DNA of 64,000 nt from Lacticaseibacillus paracasei subsp. paracasei (GTDB lineage: Bacteria; Bacillota; Bacilli; Lactobacillales; Lactobacillaceae). Under the pieces are notes generated by a model that was not told the DNA's origin, ran no database searches, and saw only the letters and a program-made list of their open reading frames with translations. The stretch spans positions 496,001 to 560,000 of the forward strand of contig NZ_AP012541.1 of NCBI RefSeq assembly GCF_000829035.1, written 5' to 3'. The position numbers were made by a program, and so were the translations under genes. This document shows, piece by piece, positions 7,073-15,731 of the stretch (positions are counted from its first letter, which is position 1; every line of letters starts with the position of its first letter).

Positions 7073-9539
7073 TTGGAAAGACATGCTGCTTAATAAGCAG
7101 CATCATGACCCTAAAGACGCTTTAGTCAGTAGTGATCCGAGCCGGTTTAAGAAAGCCTTGCGCGGTAACAAATATCGCATACAAAGCGTTGGCGGCTTTG
7201 GTGGCAAACGTTTTGTCCGAAAAAAAGGGCAGTTTAGGCGTGGCCTTTTAGCACAAAACGCTAAGCATAAAAAGAAACAGACTAGTTGGGTCAAACGCTT
7301 TCGGCACCGTAGTAGAGAAGCGCTTCAACATGGCGCGATTGAAACGGCTAAGAAGAGTACCGTACTGGCAGCTACCAATGGTCAGCAAAATGAAGAGCAA
7401 AACGATCCAACCTACCAAACGTTGTCAAAGACAACGCAAGGAGGGAGCCGCTTAAAAGCCCGGTTGAAGCGCCATAGGAATCGTAAAGGCAAGCGACTAG
7501 CAAAAAAGTTAGGTAAGCCAGTTCAAACTTCATACAGCCGTAAATCCGTCAGAAAAATGATGAAGCAGCGTGCTTTAAAGGGTGCTACCTTCTCGTGGCG
7601 TCATCCTATTAGTTCAATCAGGCATCTGTTAAAGGCCATTCTGATGCTACCAGTCGTGATCAAGTCGATGGCTATTCTCCTATTAGTGGGACTTGTGTTT
7701 GGTCTGATCGCCTTGATGAGTTCCATGTTTGGCTGGTTGGTGCCTACGATGTCGACGACAGCCGATTCTAAGCCCTTAACTGACGCCTACAGTTACATTA
7801 CGGAGTTGGACACTGATGCCACTAAGAAGGTCATTGACAGTATGGCTAACACGGACGGAAACGGACGTTCACTGATTATCAATGGTCAGGAAGCAACAAC
7901 AGATGGGATTGAACTAATCTCGGACTTTGACCGTGAGTTGGCCTACTTGTCGATTAAATATGATGACTTTACAGTCGACGATGCGTTCAAACAAAAGATA
8001 AAAAAATTACATGATCAAATGATGTCGGTCACAGTTGATTCAAAAACTGTGACCGTCAATTTGTCTAGCTTTGATGAGTGGGAGAAGAACCATCCTAAAG
8101 CACTCTCACAAGATGATAAAGATCGGCTAGATGCAATGGGTCAAGTGGGTCAATATCGAACGCAAGAGATTCTAGGATCGCCCTTTGAAGATCAGAATGC
8201 AACGATCATGGTCAACGACCGGTACGCCTGGCGAATGCGTGGCGGACAAAAGAACATGTCTAATCACATTCGGATTTCAAGCGAGACTGGAAAAAAGATT
8301 GTGGCCGTGATGTCCGGCACAGTGACTGCCTGTTCAAATGGAAGTGTGACGATCGCAACTGATGGTAAACGAACCGTGACCGGTGGGCTCAAAACCGTGA
8401 CGGTTAAACCAAACCAGGAAATCAAGAAAGGAGATCAAATCGGAACTAGCGAAAAGAACATCACTCTTCAGCTTATCAAAATCACGCAGCAGAGCGCTCC
8501 AGACGAGTCTTCATCAACACCATCATCGTCGAGCACCTTAGAAAGCGTCTCTCAGGCACCAGGTTTATCTTCAAAGAACTCTTCCTCCGCTTCCAGTTCA
8601 ACCGTTGTGGTAAGTTCAGCACCTTTGCCACCTATTGAGGAAGAATTAAATCCTGCCTTTGCTTTACCAAATGTGAAATACACGTATGCCACGACTTATG
8701 GCTTGGTGACCAGTGGTGGCAATTTAACGGGTCAAGACTTTGACGCCAACAAGTTTCATGCCGCGTGGGTTAAGTATTTTTCTAACGGTGTTTTGGTCGA
8801 CAAGGAAAGTTACTCAATCGACGCAGCTAAAAAGGCTGGCGTTAATCCGGCGCTTATTGCCGCAATTATGGGGACAGAATCCTCATGGGGAACAAGTGCT
8901 GCGGTTCGTGGTGCAAATAATCCTAGTGGTCAAATGAGTGGTGGTACGATCATTGCCTATCCATCGCTAGAAGCTGGTATTGATGCCACCCGGAACACGT
9001 TGCATAACTTAGTTGTTACCCGTGGTTTGAATACTGTCCAGAAGTTAGGCGCCGCCTATGCACCTATTGGCGCCATTAATGACCCTAACAATCTGAATCT
9101 TAACTGGGTACCCAACGTCAACAAACTTTTAGCCATTTTTGGATTCAAGAGTGGTGACTCAATCGGTAATATCACGCTGCATAATGGTGGTAATTCTTAT
9201 CCTGTAGGTCAGTGTACGTGGTGGGCAAAAGCCAGATCCGGATGGGCTGCTAATAACTGGGGCAATGGTGCTGACTGGGGTAGCTCAGCAGCCGCCGCAG
9301 GATTCAGCGTCGATCATACCCCTCAACAAGGGGCATTGGTCAGTTTTGCCGCAGGCCAAATGGTTGGTAATTGGCAGGCAGACCCGGTATACGGGCATGT
9401 GGCGTATGTAGAATCAGTTGATTCGGATAAAGGGACAATTACCATCTCTCAGGGAGGAACGGGCTTCAAGCAGCAACCAGGGCCAAATTTGCAAACGTTA
9501 GGAAACGTGGGAGCTTACACCTATATTCACCCACGGTAA
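7062..9539 (+). CDS. Conjugation peptidoglycan hydrolase (degenerate M23-like, lytic transglycosylase and CHAP domains)
   Basis: 825 residues from GTG 7062, overlapping the virB4 stop. Residues 1-190 are very basic (KKKQTSWVKRFRHRSRE) and presumably cytoplasmic. One membrane helix follows at about 200-225 (AILLLVGLVFGLIALMSSM). Residues about 360-470 have the spacing of an M23/LytM beta domain, but I see no intact metal-binding set. A Ser/Pro linker leads to an SLT-like domain (NPALIAAIMGTESSWG, with E as the likely catalytic residue). A C-terminal CHAP domain follows (PVGQCTWWAKARSG with Cys, then YGHVAYVESV with His). The protein would open the cell wall for the conjugation channel. Next genes follow at 13 and 17 bases. 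Confidence 0.8.
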   Translation: MANNWKDMLLNKQHHDPKDALVSSDPSRFKKALRGNKYRIQSVGGFGGKRFVRKKGQFRRGLLAQNAKHKKKQTSWVKRFRHRSREALQHGAIETAKKSTVLAATNGQQNEEQNDPTYQTLSKTTQGGSRLKARLKRHRNRKGKRLAKKLGKPVQTSYSRKSVRKMMKQRALKGATFSWRHPISSIRHLLKAILMLPVVIKSMAILLLVGLVFGLIALMSSMFGWLVPTMSTTADSKPLTDAYSYITELDTDATKKVIDSMANTDGNGRSLIINGQEATTDGIELISDFDRELAYLSIKYDDFTVDDAFKQKIKKLHDQMMSVTVDSKTVTVNLSSFDEWEKNHPKALSQDDKDRLDAMGQVGQYRTQEILGSPFEDQNATIMVNDRYAWRMRGGQKNMSNHIRISSETGKKIVAVMSGTVTACSNGSVTIATDGKRTVTGGLKTVTVKPNQEIKKGDQIGTSEKNITLQLIKITQQSAPDESSSTPSSSSTLESVSQAPGLSSKNSSSASSSTVVVSSAPLPPIEEELNPAFALPNVKYTYATTYGLVTSGGNLTGQDFDANKFHAAWVKYFSNGVLVDKESYSIDAAKKAGVNPALIAAIMGTESSWGTSAAVRGANNPSGQMSGGTIIAYPSLEAGIDATRNTLHNLVVTRGLNTVQKLGAAYAPIGAINDPNNLNLNWVPNVNKLLAIFGFKSGDSIGNITLHNGGNSYPVGQCTWWAKARSGWAANNWGNGADWGSSAAAAGFSVDHTPQQGALVSFAAGQMVGNWQADPVYGHVAYVESVDSDKGTITISQGGTGFKQQPGPNLQTLGNVGAYTYIHPR

Positions 9540-9552
9540 AAGGAGGAAGACG

Positions 9553-10077
9553 ATGGAAGGACACAAATGGCGTCACTGGCTATTACCACTGTATGCCGTG
9601 CTAATGACGGCTTTGATGGTCTTAGGCTGGTATCGTTGGTCGGACAGTCAAAGCGTCTTACAAGAAACAAAAACGCATTTGAACGCAATAACAGGCGGTG
9701 AATCAAAAAAGGTAGATAAAAGAGTCCTTGTTTTTGCGGATTTAGTTGTTGGATATCGTGCGGATCAACAAAAACGACACGATCAAATTGAGAAGCTATC
9801 GACCAAAGCAATAGCAGATCAAATCGTACCACCGGCTAATATTGGTAAAGCGGGTGTTGGTCCGGATCTGTCTTATAAGGTTACGTACCAGCATCGCGAG
9901 GTCACTTATACACAAGCAGGTTCCGAAACAATTGCAATGGCACGGGTAGCATACACTATCACCAGCGACGGCAACAGAATAAAAAACGATTTAGTGCTGC
10001 GCTTGCCGATGAAGCAGCAAAAGATAATTGGGTGCACGCTATATCGTCTCAATCAATCACAGGCAAGTCATGACTAA
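9553..10077 (+). CDS. Conjugation-module membrane protein, one N-terminal span
   Basis: 174 residues, ATG after AAAGGAGGAAG. A membrane helix occupies residues 10-27 (LLPLYAVLMTALMVLGWY), followed by an extracellular domain with alternating beta strands (YKVTYQHREVTYTQAGSETIAMARVAYTI). The topology and size resemble VirB8/TcpC-type NTF2-fold proteins of Gram-positive conjugation systems, but I cannot see a diagnostic motif, so that is inference. It lies in the operon between the hydrolase and the coiled-coil gene. Confidence 0.5.
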   Translation: MEGHKWRHWLLPLYAVLMTALMVLGWYRWSDSQSVLQETKTHLNAITGGESKKVDKRVLVFADLVVGYRADQQKRHDQIEKLSTKAIADQIVPPANIGKAGVGPDLSYKVTYQHREVTYTQAGSETIAMARVAYTITSDGNRIKNDLVLRLPMKQQKIIGCTLYRLNQSQASHD

Positions 10078-10094
10078 TAAAGGAGCGATCAATA

Positions 10095-10325
10095 ATGGCA
10101 AGTACGAGTCTGGAAAAGCGAATCAAGAGTAAAGAGAACCGGATCAAAGAACTAGAAGAGCAGCAAAAAAAGGTGCAGCAACAATTGACGGCCGCAAGGC
10201 GTGATCTCAAAGTCTTAAAAGCCGATAAGGTTGACGCGTTGTTATCTGAGAGCCATCTAACTTATGAAGACATTGCGAAGCTACTTAAAAAAGAAACCCA
10301 TGATGAAGCCCCTAGGTTTCATTAA
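10095..10325 (+). CDS. Short coiled-coil protein of the conjugation operon
   Basis: 76 residues, ATG after AAAGGAGCG. Residues 5-48 form a long charged coiled coil (LEKRIKSKENRIKELEEQQKKV), with a small helical C-terminus (LTYEDIAKLLKKE). DUF4315/DUF3847-like small conjugation proteins have this look; I do not claim the family. Its last base overlaps an alternative start of the next gene. Confidence 0.5.
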   Translation: MASTSLEKRIKSKENRIKELEEQQKKVQQQLTAARRDLKVLKADKVDALLSESHLTYEDIAKLLKKETHDEAPRFH

Positions 10326-10360
10326 TGATCGTACAAGAGGCATGGAAGGGAGGGACTGAT

Positions 10361-11506
10361 GTGGGTCGGAAAAAAGATAAAGAGACTGACACCATCAAGA
10401 TTACCAATCAAGAGGGGATCGCGTTAGCTACCGACCCGCAACCGTTTGATGATGGGCTAGCACAGTTACAAGCGGCTAGTGATCACCTGTTTGATTTAGC
10501 GCAACATGGTAGCTGCCAAATCACGGCCTATCACCGTGACCAAGTTGCCTTTTCCGTCAAGATTAAGCTACCGATTGAAGGGAAAATTGAAGATCTGATC
10601 ACAGACTTAATTTCTCAGCGGCAAGAGGTAACTTCACCACCAGCAACAGACGTTTCAGTAGCGAATGAAACTGAACCGGATTCTGCATCTGAACCTGTTT
10701 CTACCGACTCGTTAGCGGCTGATACAACCCCAAAAAGGACACGTAACCAATCACATAGAACCGTTGCCAAAAAACCGAAACAAAATGCCATCAAATTACC
10801 TTCAATTTCATTAACAAGGGTTAGCCGATCGTTTCTCAAACACCTGATAACCATTGCCGTTTTGCTGATAATAGCAGGCGGTTTTTTGTTTGGAACAAAA
10901 CTAGTCGTTGATGCGTACAACGCCCCCCCAAGCTACACCTCCCTGATTAAGAAGGGGGATTATCTTCAAGCCGGCAAGTTGTATCCAAATCGACGGGACG
11001 ATGTGCGTAAAACCCTCACAGATCAAAGTAACGTGAAGCAACTCGCTAAGTTTCAACGTATCTACCCAAAAGCTGAGACACTGTTTGATCTTGCTTACCT
11101 GCAACACGATTATTCAAAGGTCATCGCGATGAGTAATCGTGTGACGCTATCTCAGGAGCGCCAAGCCAAACTCGCCATTGCCTATGTTCACACTAAGCAA
11201 TTCGATGCCGCTGAGCTGATTAACGAGCAGCTCAAGAGCAAAACACTATCAGAGGTGATTGCGCTGGGGTATGTGCGGCAAAAGGACTTCGACAAAGCTC
11301 AAAAAATCAACGACAAACTAAAGGACTCAACCATTAGCCAAGCGATTGAAGTCGGGAAAAAGTATGCGGCTGGTATTGATGCTTTTAACAAGATTGCAAG
11401 CGATCCGAAACAACCTGCAGACAAGCGTCAGCAAGCTAAGCAAACCGTTAAAACGTTTGAACATGCTCTGAACACATTAGGAGAAAGTAACAACCCAAAT
11501 TCGTAA
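10361..11506 (+). CDS. EssB/YukC-like membrane protein in the conjugation module
   Basis: 381 residues from GTG 10361, preferred over ATG 10325 because GGAAGGGAGGG lies just upstream. Layout: N-terminal soluble domain (1-90), Ser/Thr/Pro-rich basic linker (90-155), one membrane helix at about 166-185 (LITIAVLLIIAGGFLFGTKLV), then an all-helical repeat domain (DLAYLQHDYSKVIAMSN, IALGYVRQKDFDKAQKI, then SDPKQPADKRQQAKQTV). The order soluble domain, membrane helix, TPR-like tail and the tail pattern resemble EssB/YukC of type VII secretion. The N-terminus does not obviously show the pseudokinase motifs. Likely a scaffold of the transfer channel (inference). Confidence 0.5.
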   Translation: MGRKKDKETDTIKITNQEGIALATDPQPFDDGLAQLQAASDHLFDLAQHGSCQITAYHRDQVAFSVKIKLPIEGKIEDLITDLISQRQEVTSPPATDVSVANETEPDSASEPVSTDSLAADTTPKRTRNQSHRTVAKKPKQNAIKLPSISLTRVSRSFLKHLITIAVLLIIAGGFLFGTKLVVDAYNAPPSYTSLIKKGDYLQAGKLYPNRRDDVRKTLTDQSNVKQLAKFQRIYPKAETLFDLAYLQHDYSKVIAMSNRVTLSQERQAKLAIAYVHTKQFDAAELINEQLKSKTLSEVIALGYVRQKDFDKAQKINDKLKDSTISQAIEVGKKYAAGIDAFNKIASDPKQPADKRQQAKQTVKTFEHALNTLGESNNPNS

Positions 11507-11514
11507 AGGAAAGC

Positions 11515-12497
11515 GTGATAAAGATGCCAACATCAAGCCAAGAAAAACAACCACCAAAGAGTACCAAAGAGTTACTGGCGTTGGCGCAAGATGGCGCCAA
11601 AAAAGTCTTCTCTACTGACGAGTATCGAGAGTATTTAAAGTTCATCAGCGGGTTTCATCAATACAGTGTCAGAAACCAGTTACTCATCTATTTACAGAAC
11701 CCACATGCCACTTTTGTTGCGGGGTATCACACATGGAAAAATCAGTACCATCGACAAGTTAATCAACACGAAAAAGGTATCAGGATATTGGCGGGTGGTG
11801 AACACAAGTACGAAAAGAGAATTCGGCAACCTGATGGCACCATCAAACGCATAAAAGAGACCAGGGTATTCTGCCGACCGGCGGCTGTCTTTGATTACTC
11901 TCAGACCAGCGGTGAGCCTATCAAAATGTTCACACATGAGCTGACTGGTGAAGTACCAAATTATGCCACTATTTATAGCAAACTTGTTCAAGCAACTGAC
12001 TTTCATGTGGGCTTTAGCCATGAGATGCCAAGCAGCGAAACCAAGGGTGTTACTCGCCCACGCAAAAAAGAAATCCAATTGCGTTCCGGTATGAGCGAGA
12101 AGCAAACCATTAAGACGCTGATTCATGAACTCGCGCACAGTGAATTACATTGTGATCCCAAGTTAAAATTGGATCGTTCAACCATGGAATTGGAAGCTGA
12201 AAGTACCGCGTTTATCGTTTGTCAACATTTGGGAATTGACACGAGTGATTACACGTTCCCTTACCTTGCTGTTTGGTCGAAAGATAAGGATTTTCCCAGC
12301 TCTCCAAAAGCTTAACGCGTATCCAATCCACCGCCGAAAAATTCAATAAAACCGTCGATCAAAACCTTGAAAAGATTCGTGAGAAACCGTTGACGCTTGA
12401 TCAAAAAATAGAACGCGCTAAAACCATTGCGACAACGGAAAACATCGCAAAAAAAGAGCAAGGGCTGGTGCAAGCAACGCAGGAGAAAACACGCTAA
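11515..12497 (+). pseudogene. ArdC-like antirestriction/zinc metallopeptidase, frameshifted near its C-terminus
   Basis: The first frame ends at 12315. It has the ArdC-type N-terminal ssDNA-binding region (YLKFISGFHQYSVRNQLLIY) and the metallopeptidase helix HELAH at residues 204-208 with a downstream ELEAES. A coherent tail (LTRIQSTAEKFNKTVDQN to ATQEKTR) continues one base out of register from about 12295 to TAA 12495-12497, so one base is missing near GATTTTCCCAG. The catalytic domain is complete in the first frame, so the product may still work. GTG 11515 is close to AAAGGA, and ATG 11524 is an alternative start. ArdC proteins protect incoming plasmid DNA from restriction. A second, truncated relative is at 23727. 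Confidence 0.7.
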
Positions 12498-12584
12498 CCC
12501 ATTTGTTGAATACTCTCACTCAAGAGGACACTCCAGCCCTTGCTTTTCTCCAGCCCTTGATCACCCAAGAAAGGAATTACCAAC

Positions 12585-12860
12585 ATGAAAACCATTGATG
12601 AAATGAACGAATTTGATCGTGACATTATCTTGCTTCATCGCAAGTCTGTGAGCGAAGATACACCACCGGCAATTCTACAAAAGGTTAAAACAGTACGTGA
12701 TGATATTTCTAATGACCTGACGGGTATCACAGATCCAATTGAGAAAGAATTTACCCTCGAATGTTACGACGAAACGATCCGAAAATTAAGCGACCTTTCG
12801 GTCGAAGAATATCAGAAATGGCTAGGCCAAAATAAGAACTTAGAAGGGTTTGAACTTTGA
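12585..12860 (+). CDS. Small acidic plasmid-type protein, unknown function
   Basis: 91 residues, ATG after AAAGGAATT. Helical and acidic throughout (MNEFDRDIILLHRKSV, YDETIRKLSDLSVEEYQKW). No motif I recognise. It sits between the ardC-like gene and the oriT-like region, where mobilisation modules often carry small accessory proteins. Confidence 0.5.
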   Translation: MKTIDEMNEFDRDIILLHRKSVSEDTPPAILQKVKTVRDDISNDLTGITDPIEKEFTLECYDETIRKLSDLSVEEYQKWLGQNKNLEGFEL

Positions 12861-12879
12861 TTTTGGAGGGTGTCGCAGA

Positions 12880-13050
12880 CCCCTTCAAAATAACGGGGGA
12901 TTGGGGGCGTGCCCCCAAAACAAAATTGACTATCAGCGGAGCTGATGATGAGTCAATTTATCGCAAGTGTACGTACACTTGCAAATCTCGCGACAGTAGA
13001 AAAACATCAAAAAAGCAAAATCTGGAATTCACAGATTGTGCTCTTTTTTA
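12880..13050 (+). other. oriT-like region: nested inverted repeats upstream of mobC/relaxase
   Basis: The 246-bp gap before mobC contains three strong dyads. TTGGGGGC/GCCCCCAA is at 12901-12918. TTGACT...AGTCAA at about 12926-12956 nests ATCAGC/GCTGAT. A 20-bp perfect palindrome, GCAAGTGTAC and its complement, occupies 12963-12982 and is followed by AATCTCGCG. A cluster of dyads immediately upstream of a MobC-relaxase pair is the usual place for the transfer origin. The nic position is not identified. A 64-codon frame here is not credible as a gene. Confidence 0.6.
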
Positions 13051-13106
13051 ACCTTCAATTTCGAAGCTGCGTCACTGATAAATGACAACCAAGGAGTGAA
13101 TCGAAA

Positions 13107-13508
13107 ATGGGAAACTATGCAGGTAACAGATCACGTCCAGAACGTAAGTATGTGACATTGTCACACGATGAACTCAACTTCTTAACTCTCCGAATTACCA
13201 AGTCAGGCAACCCGCCCTTTACAACTTTTGCACGCAACTCGTTGCTAACTAGCAAGATGGTTCATGTTGAGTTCACGAACACGAAAAAGATGCTCGAGCA
13301 GTTATCGAGAATCGGTAATAACTTAAATCAAATTGCTCATCGTGCAAACGAAACTGAAAAGGTGACAGGAGAAGATATGGCCGAGGTTAAAAATGAAGTC
13401 TACGACCTCTTTACAGTCATCAATGACAACTTGTTGCATCGTCTTGATCTTGTCCAACGTTATGAACGGGTGGTCTTAAATGGCAATCACGAAAATACAC
13501 CCGATTAA
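13107..13508 (+). CDS. mobC: MobC-like relaxosome protein
   Basis: 133 residues, ATG after AAGGAGTG. The N-terminal half has the ribbon-helix-helix look of MobC accessory proteins (KYVTLSHDELNFLTLRITKSG), and the second half has the conserved MobC segment LSRIGNNLNQIAHRANE. It would bind oriT and help the relaxase nick DNA. Its end overlaps the relaxase start by 29 bases, so the two are translationally coupled. Confidence 0.8.
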   Translation: MGNYAGNRSRPERKYVTLSHDELNFLTLRITKSGNPPFTTFARNSLLTSKMVHVEFTNTKKMLEQLSRIGNNLNQIAHRANETEKVTGEDMAEVKNEVYDLFTVINDNLLHRLDLVQRYERVVLNGNHENTPD

Positions 13509-15687
13509 CCGTTCAACCAAGGATGCAATCAAGTACATCAGTGACCCACTCAAAACTCGTGATGGTGAGTTGGTCGAAGGCGTCCATTGTGCTCCTCCAT
13601 TTGCTGCGTTTGAGTTTGAAATGTTAGCTAATATGTCGCACGAATACAACGGTAACTACGAGCGCGTTGGTGGTCGTCACGTTGGTGGTCAGCGTCTACA
13701 TCAAGCAGCCAAAAGCTACCACTTGATTCAGTCTTTCTCGCCAGACGATCACGTCACTCCGGAGGAGGCTCACGAGATCGGTTTACAACTCATGCGCGAA
13801 CTGCTTGGCAACGATTACCAGTTTGTCATTGCGACTCACGTTGACAAAGATCATATTCACAATCACATCATCTTTAACGCATACTCGATGACAACCTTAA
13901 AGAAGTTCCGGAGTCAACCTTACATCACGGCTAATCGGATCAAGGAAATCAGTAATCGTTTGACCGCTGAGCATGGGTTGTCCGTGTCCTTAAGACGTGA
14001 TGAACAACTCGATAAAAATGGCTTTGTTCACGATAAGGATGTTCACCAATCATTCCGTGCGGAGTTGCGTCGCCGACTGCGATTTGTTGCGTCTCGTGCA
14101 ACATCACCGGAAATGTTTGACCAGCTATGTGAACAGCTAGAAATCACGACAACGAAGCGTGGTCAAGATAGGGGGTATCGGTTGCCTGACCAGCAGCGCA
14201 ATATTCGCGACAAAAGTCTATCTGATATTGGTTCATACACGTCGGAAGGTATTAAAACAACCACTGCTGAGAATGCTGACAATCAACTACGATTGATGGC
14301 CTTAATTGATGATGTCTATGGTATGTGTGACAGCCTTGATGATTTAACTTTCATGCTGCAACAGGAACATGATGTTACCCTCAAACGGCAGCGCAATGGT
14401 AGCTATCAATTCACATTTCATGATGGTACTAAAATGCCCGCGGAACTTCTACCCCCTGCCTACCAACTAAACTATATGAATGAGCATTGGCATGACCCCA
14501 ATGCTCTCAAAACAAAGGTGGCAGCTCCTGATGTTTTAGCCGAGTATCAGGAACAAACCAAGTCGAAGATGACCAACACCGAAACCTTAATGGACTTGTC
14601 TGAGGATCAGGTGCTAAGTGTTGATGAAAAGGGGGCTTTGGTTCAACTAGAAGTGCCTAATGAAGGACAGCTAACAGTTCACTTGAATCGTTACGAATTG
14701 CGCGGTGATTCTGATCATTTGCAAGTTGCGCTACAAGCCAATTATTACTACACATTAACGGATCAATCAGGAAAACGGCCACGCGCTGTTTCAATCCGTG
14801 GTGAGGCATTGATACACGCGATTGATCTTGATCAAGGATTGAATCCTGAACTGGTAAAAGTTCCTCCTCAAGCTGTCTTTGGTCACTCTGACAAGGGACT
14901 AACGATTACGCTACCTGATGCCGGTTATGAACGGGTCTTTATCCCTAATGACGCCGTAAATTATGACCGGTTGCATCACCAGTACACCGTGCAAATTGGC
15001 AATCGCTGGCACTACAATGCAACGCCCTTTGCTACGTTGAACGATCCAGAACCAAAATCAGTTAGTTTGACAGGAGCCGCGTTGAAACCTGCATTAAAGT
15101 CAACGCAGCCGGTGTTAGGACGTTGGTTAATAGCCAATCGGCAACGTCAATATATGCAAGCTCAGCAAGCTGACGTGAAGCGCTTGTCAACCACGCTTGG
15201 TGAATTGAGAGCCAACCATATCACTGACCGTCAGTCATTAGGCCGGCAGGTAACAACGGTCAAAGCGCAGCTCCATGACGTGCAGCAGAAAATTGAAATG
15301 CTTCACGATAAGATTACCACCTACAACGACTTAGCAAAGTTCATCTTTACCCGCAACCAATATCAACCAATTATTGACAAATTAGAGGACGTTTCACCAA
15401 ATGAGCAACACCGGCTCACTAGGAAGTACCAACATGAAATAAATATGTATCAAACCGCCGTGCTACATTTGCAAAACCAAGACTTTAACCCACTACTGAT
15501 TAACGAAGAAATGGCGAGTGTCATCACAGACCAAGAAAAAACCCTACGGTCATTAGAACAAAGTCTCAAGCAGCAAACCATCATGGTCAACAAGTGGGAG
15601 GACATTGCTGAATTAATGAACAATTTACAAGGTGAACCGTCCCAGGAAGGGCAAGAACAGCAACATCATCATGATATTGAACGATAG
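13480..15687 (+). CDS. Relaxase (MobA/VirD2 type, MOBP-like)
   Basis: 735 residues from ATG 13480. The N-terminal nuclease domain holds the metal-binding HVDKDHIHNH at residues 120-129 (His120, His127, His129), preceded by SYHLIQSF. The catalytic Tyr is presumably in the first 30 residues (IKYISDP, Tyr19). The middle (about 330-530) is of unknown fold, and the C-terminus is a coiled coil (LHDVQQKIEMLHDKITTYND). It would nick the adjacent oriT and pilot the strand into the transfer channel. The length and order with mobC are typical of lactobacillus conjugative plasmids. No coupling protein is in the window. Confidence 0.85.
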   Translation: MAITKIHPINRSTKDAIKYISDPLKTRDGELVEGVHCAPPFAAFEFEMLANMSHEYNGNYERVGGRHVGGQRLHQAAKSYHLIQSFSPDDHVTPEEAHEIGLQLMRELLGNDYQFVIATHVDKDHIHNHIIFNAYSMTTLKKFRSQPYITANRIKEISNRLTAEHGLSVSLRRDEQLDKNGFVHDKDVHQSFRAELRRRLRFVASRATSPEMFDQLCEQLEITTTKRGQDRGYRLPDQQRNIRDKSLSDIGSYTSEGIKTTTAENADNQLRLMALIDDVYGMCDSLDDLTFMLQQEHDVTLKRQRNGSYQFTFHDGTKMPAELLPPAYQLNYMNEHWHDPNALKTKVAAPDVLAEYQEQTKSKMTNTETLMDLSEDQVLSVDEKGALVQLEVPNEGQLTVHLNRYELRGDSDHLQVALQANYYYTLTDQSGKRPRAVSIRGEALIHAIDLDQGLNPELVKVPPQAVFGHSDKGLTITLPDAGYERVFIPNDAVNYDRLHHQYTVQIGNRWHYNATPFATLNDPEPKSVSLTGAALKPALKSTQPVLGRWLIANRQRQYMQAQQADVKRLSTTLGELRANHITDRQSLGRQVTTVKAQLHDVQQKIEMLHDKITTYNDLAKFIFTRNQYQPIIDKLEDVSPNEQHRLTRKYQHEINMYQTAVLHLQNQDFNPLLINEEMASVITDQEKTLRSLEQSLKQQTIMVNKWEDIAELMNNLQGEPSQEGQEQQHHHDIER

Positions 15688-15708
15688 GACGCCTAGGCGT
15701 CCTTTTTT
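15687..15708 (+). terminator. Terminator after the relaxase
   Basis: GGACGCCT/AGGCGTCC palindrome at 15687-15702 followed by six T. It overlaps the last base of the relaxase stop codon and separates it from the TOPRIM gene. Confidence 0.75.
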
Positions 15709-15731
15709 GATGCAGAAAGGAGTTAACCGAG

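Noticed and set aside
12857..13051. 64-codon plus-strand frame before mobC
   Set aside because: It lies across the dyads of the oriT-like region, has no ribosome site and looks compositionally random.
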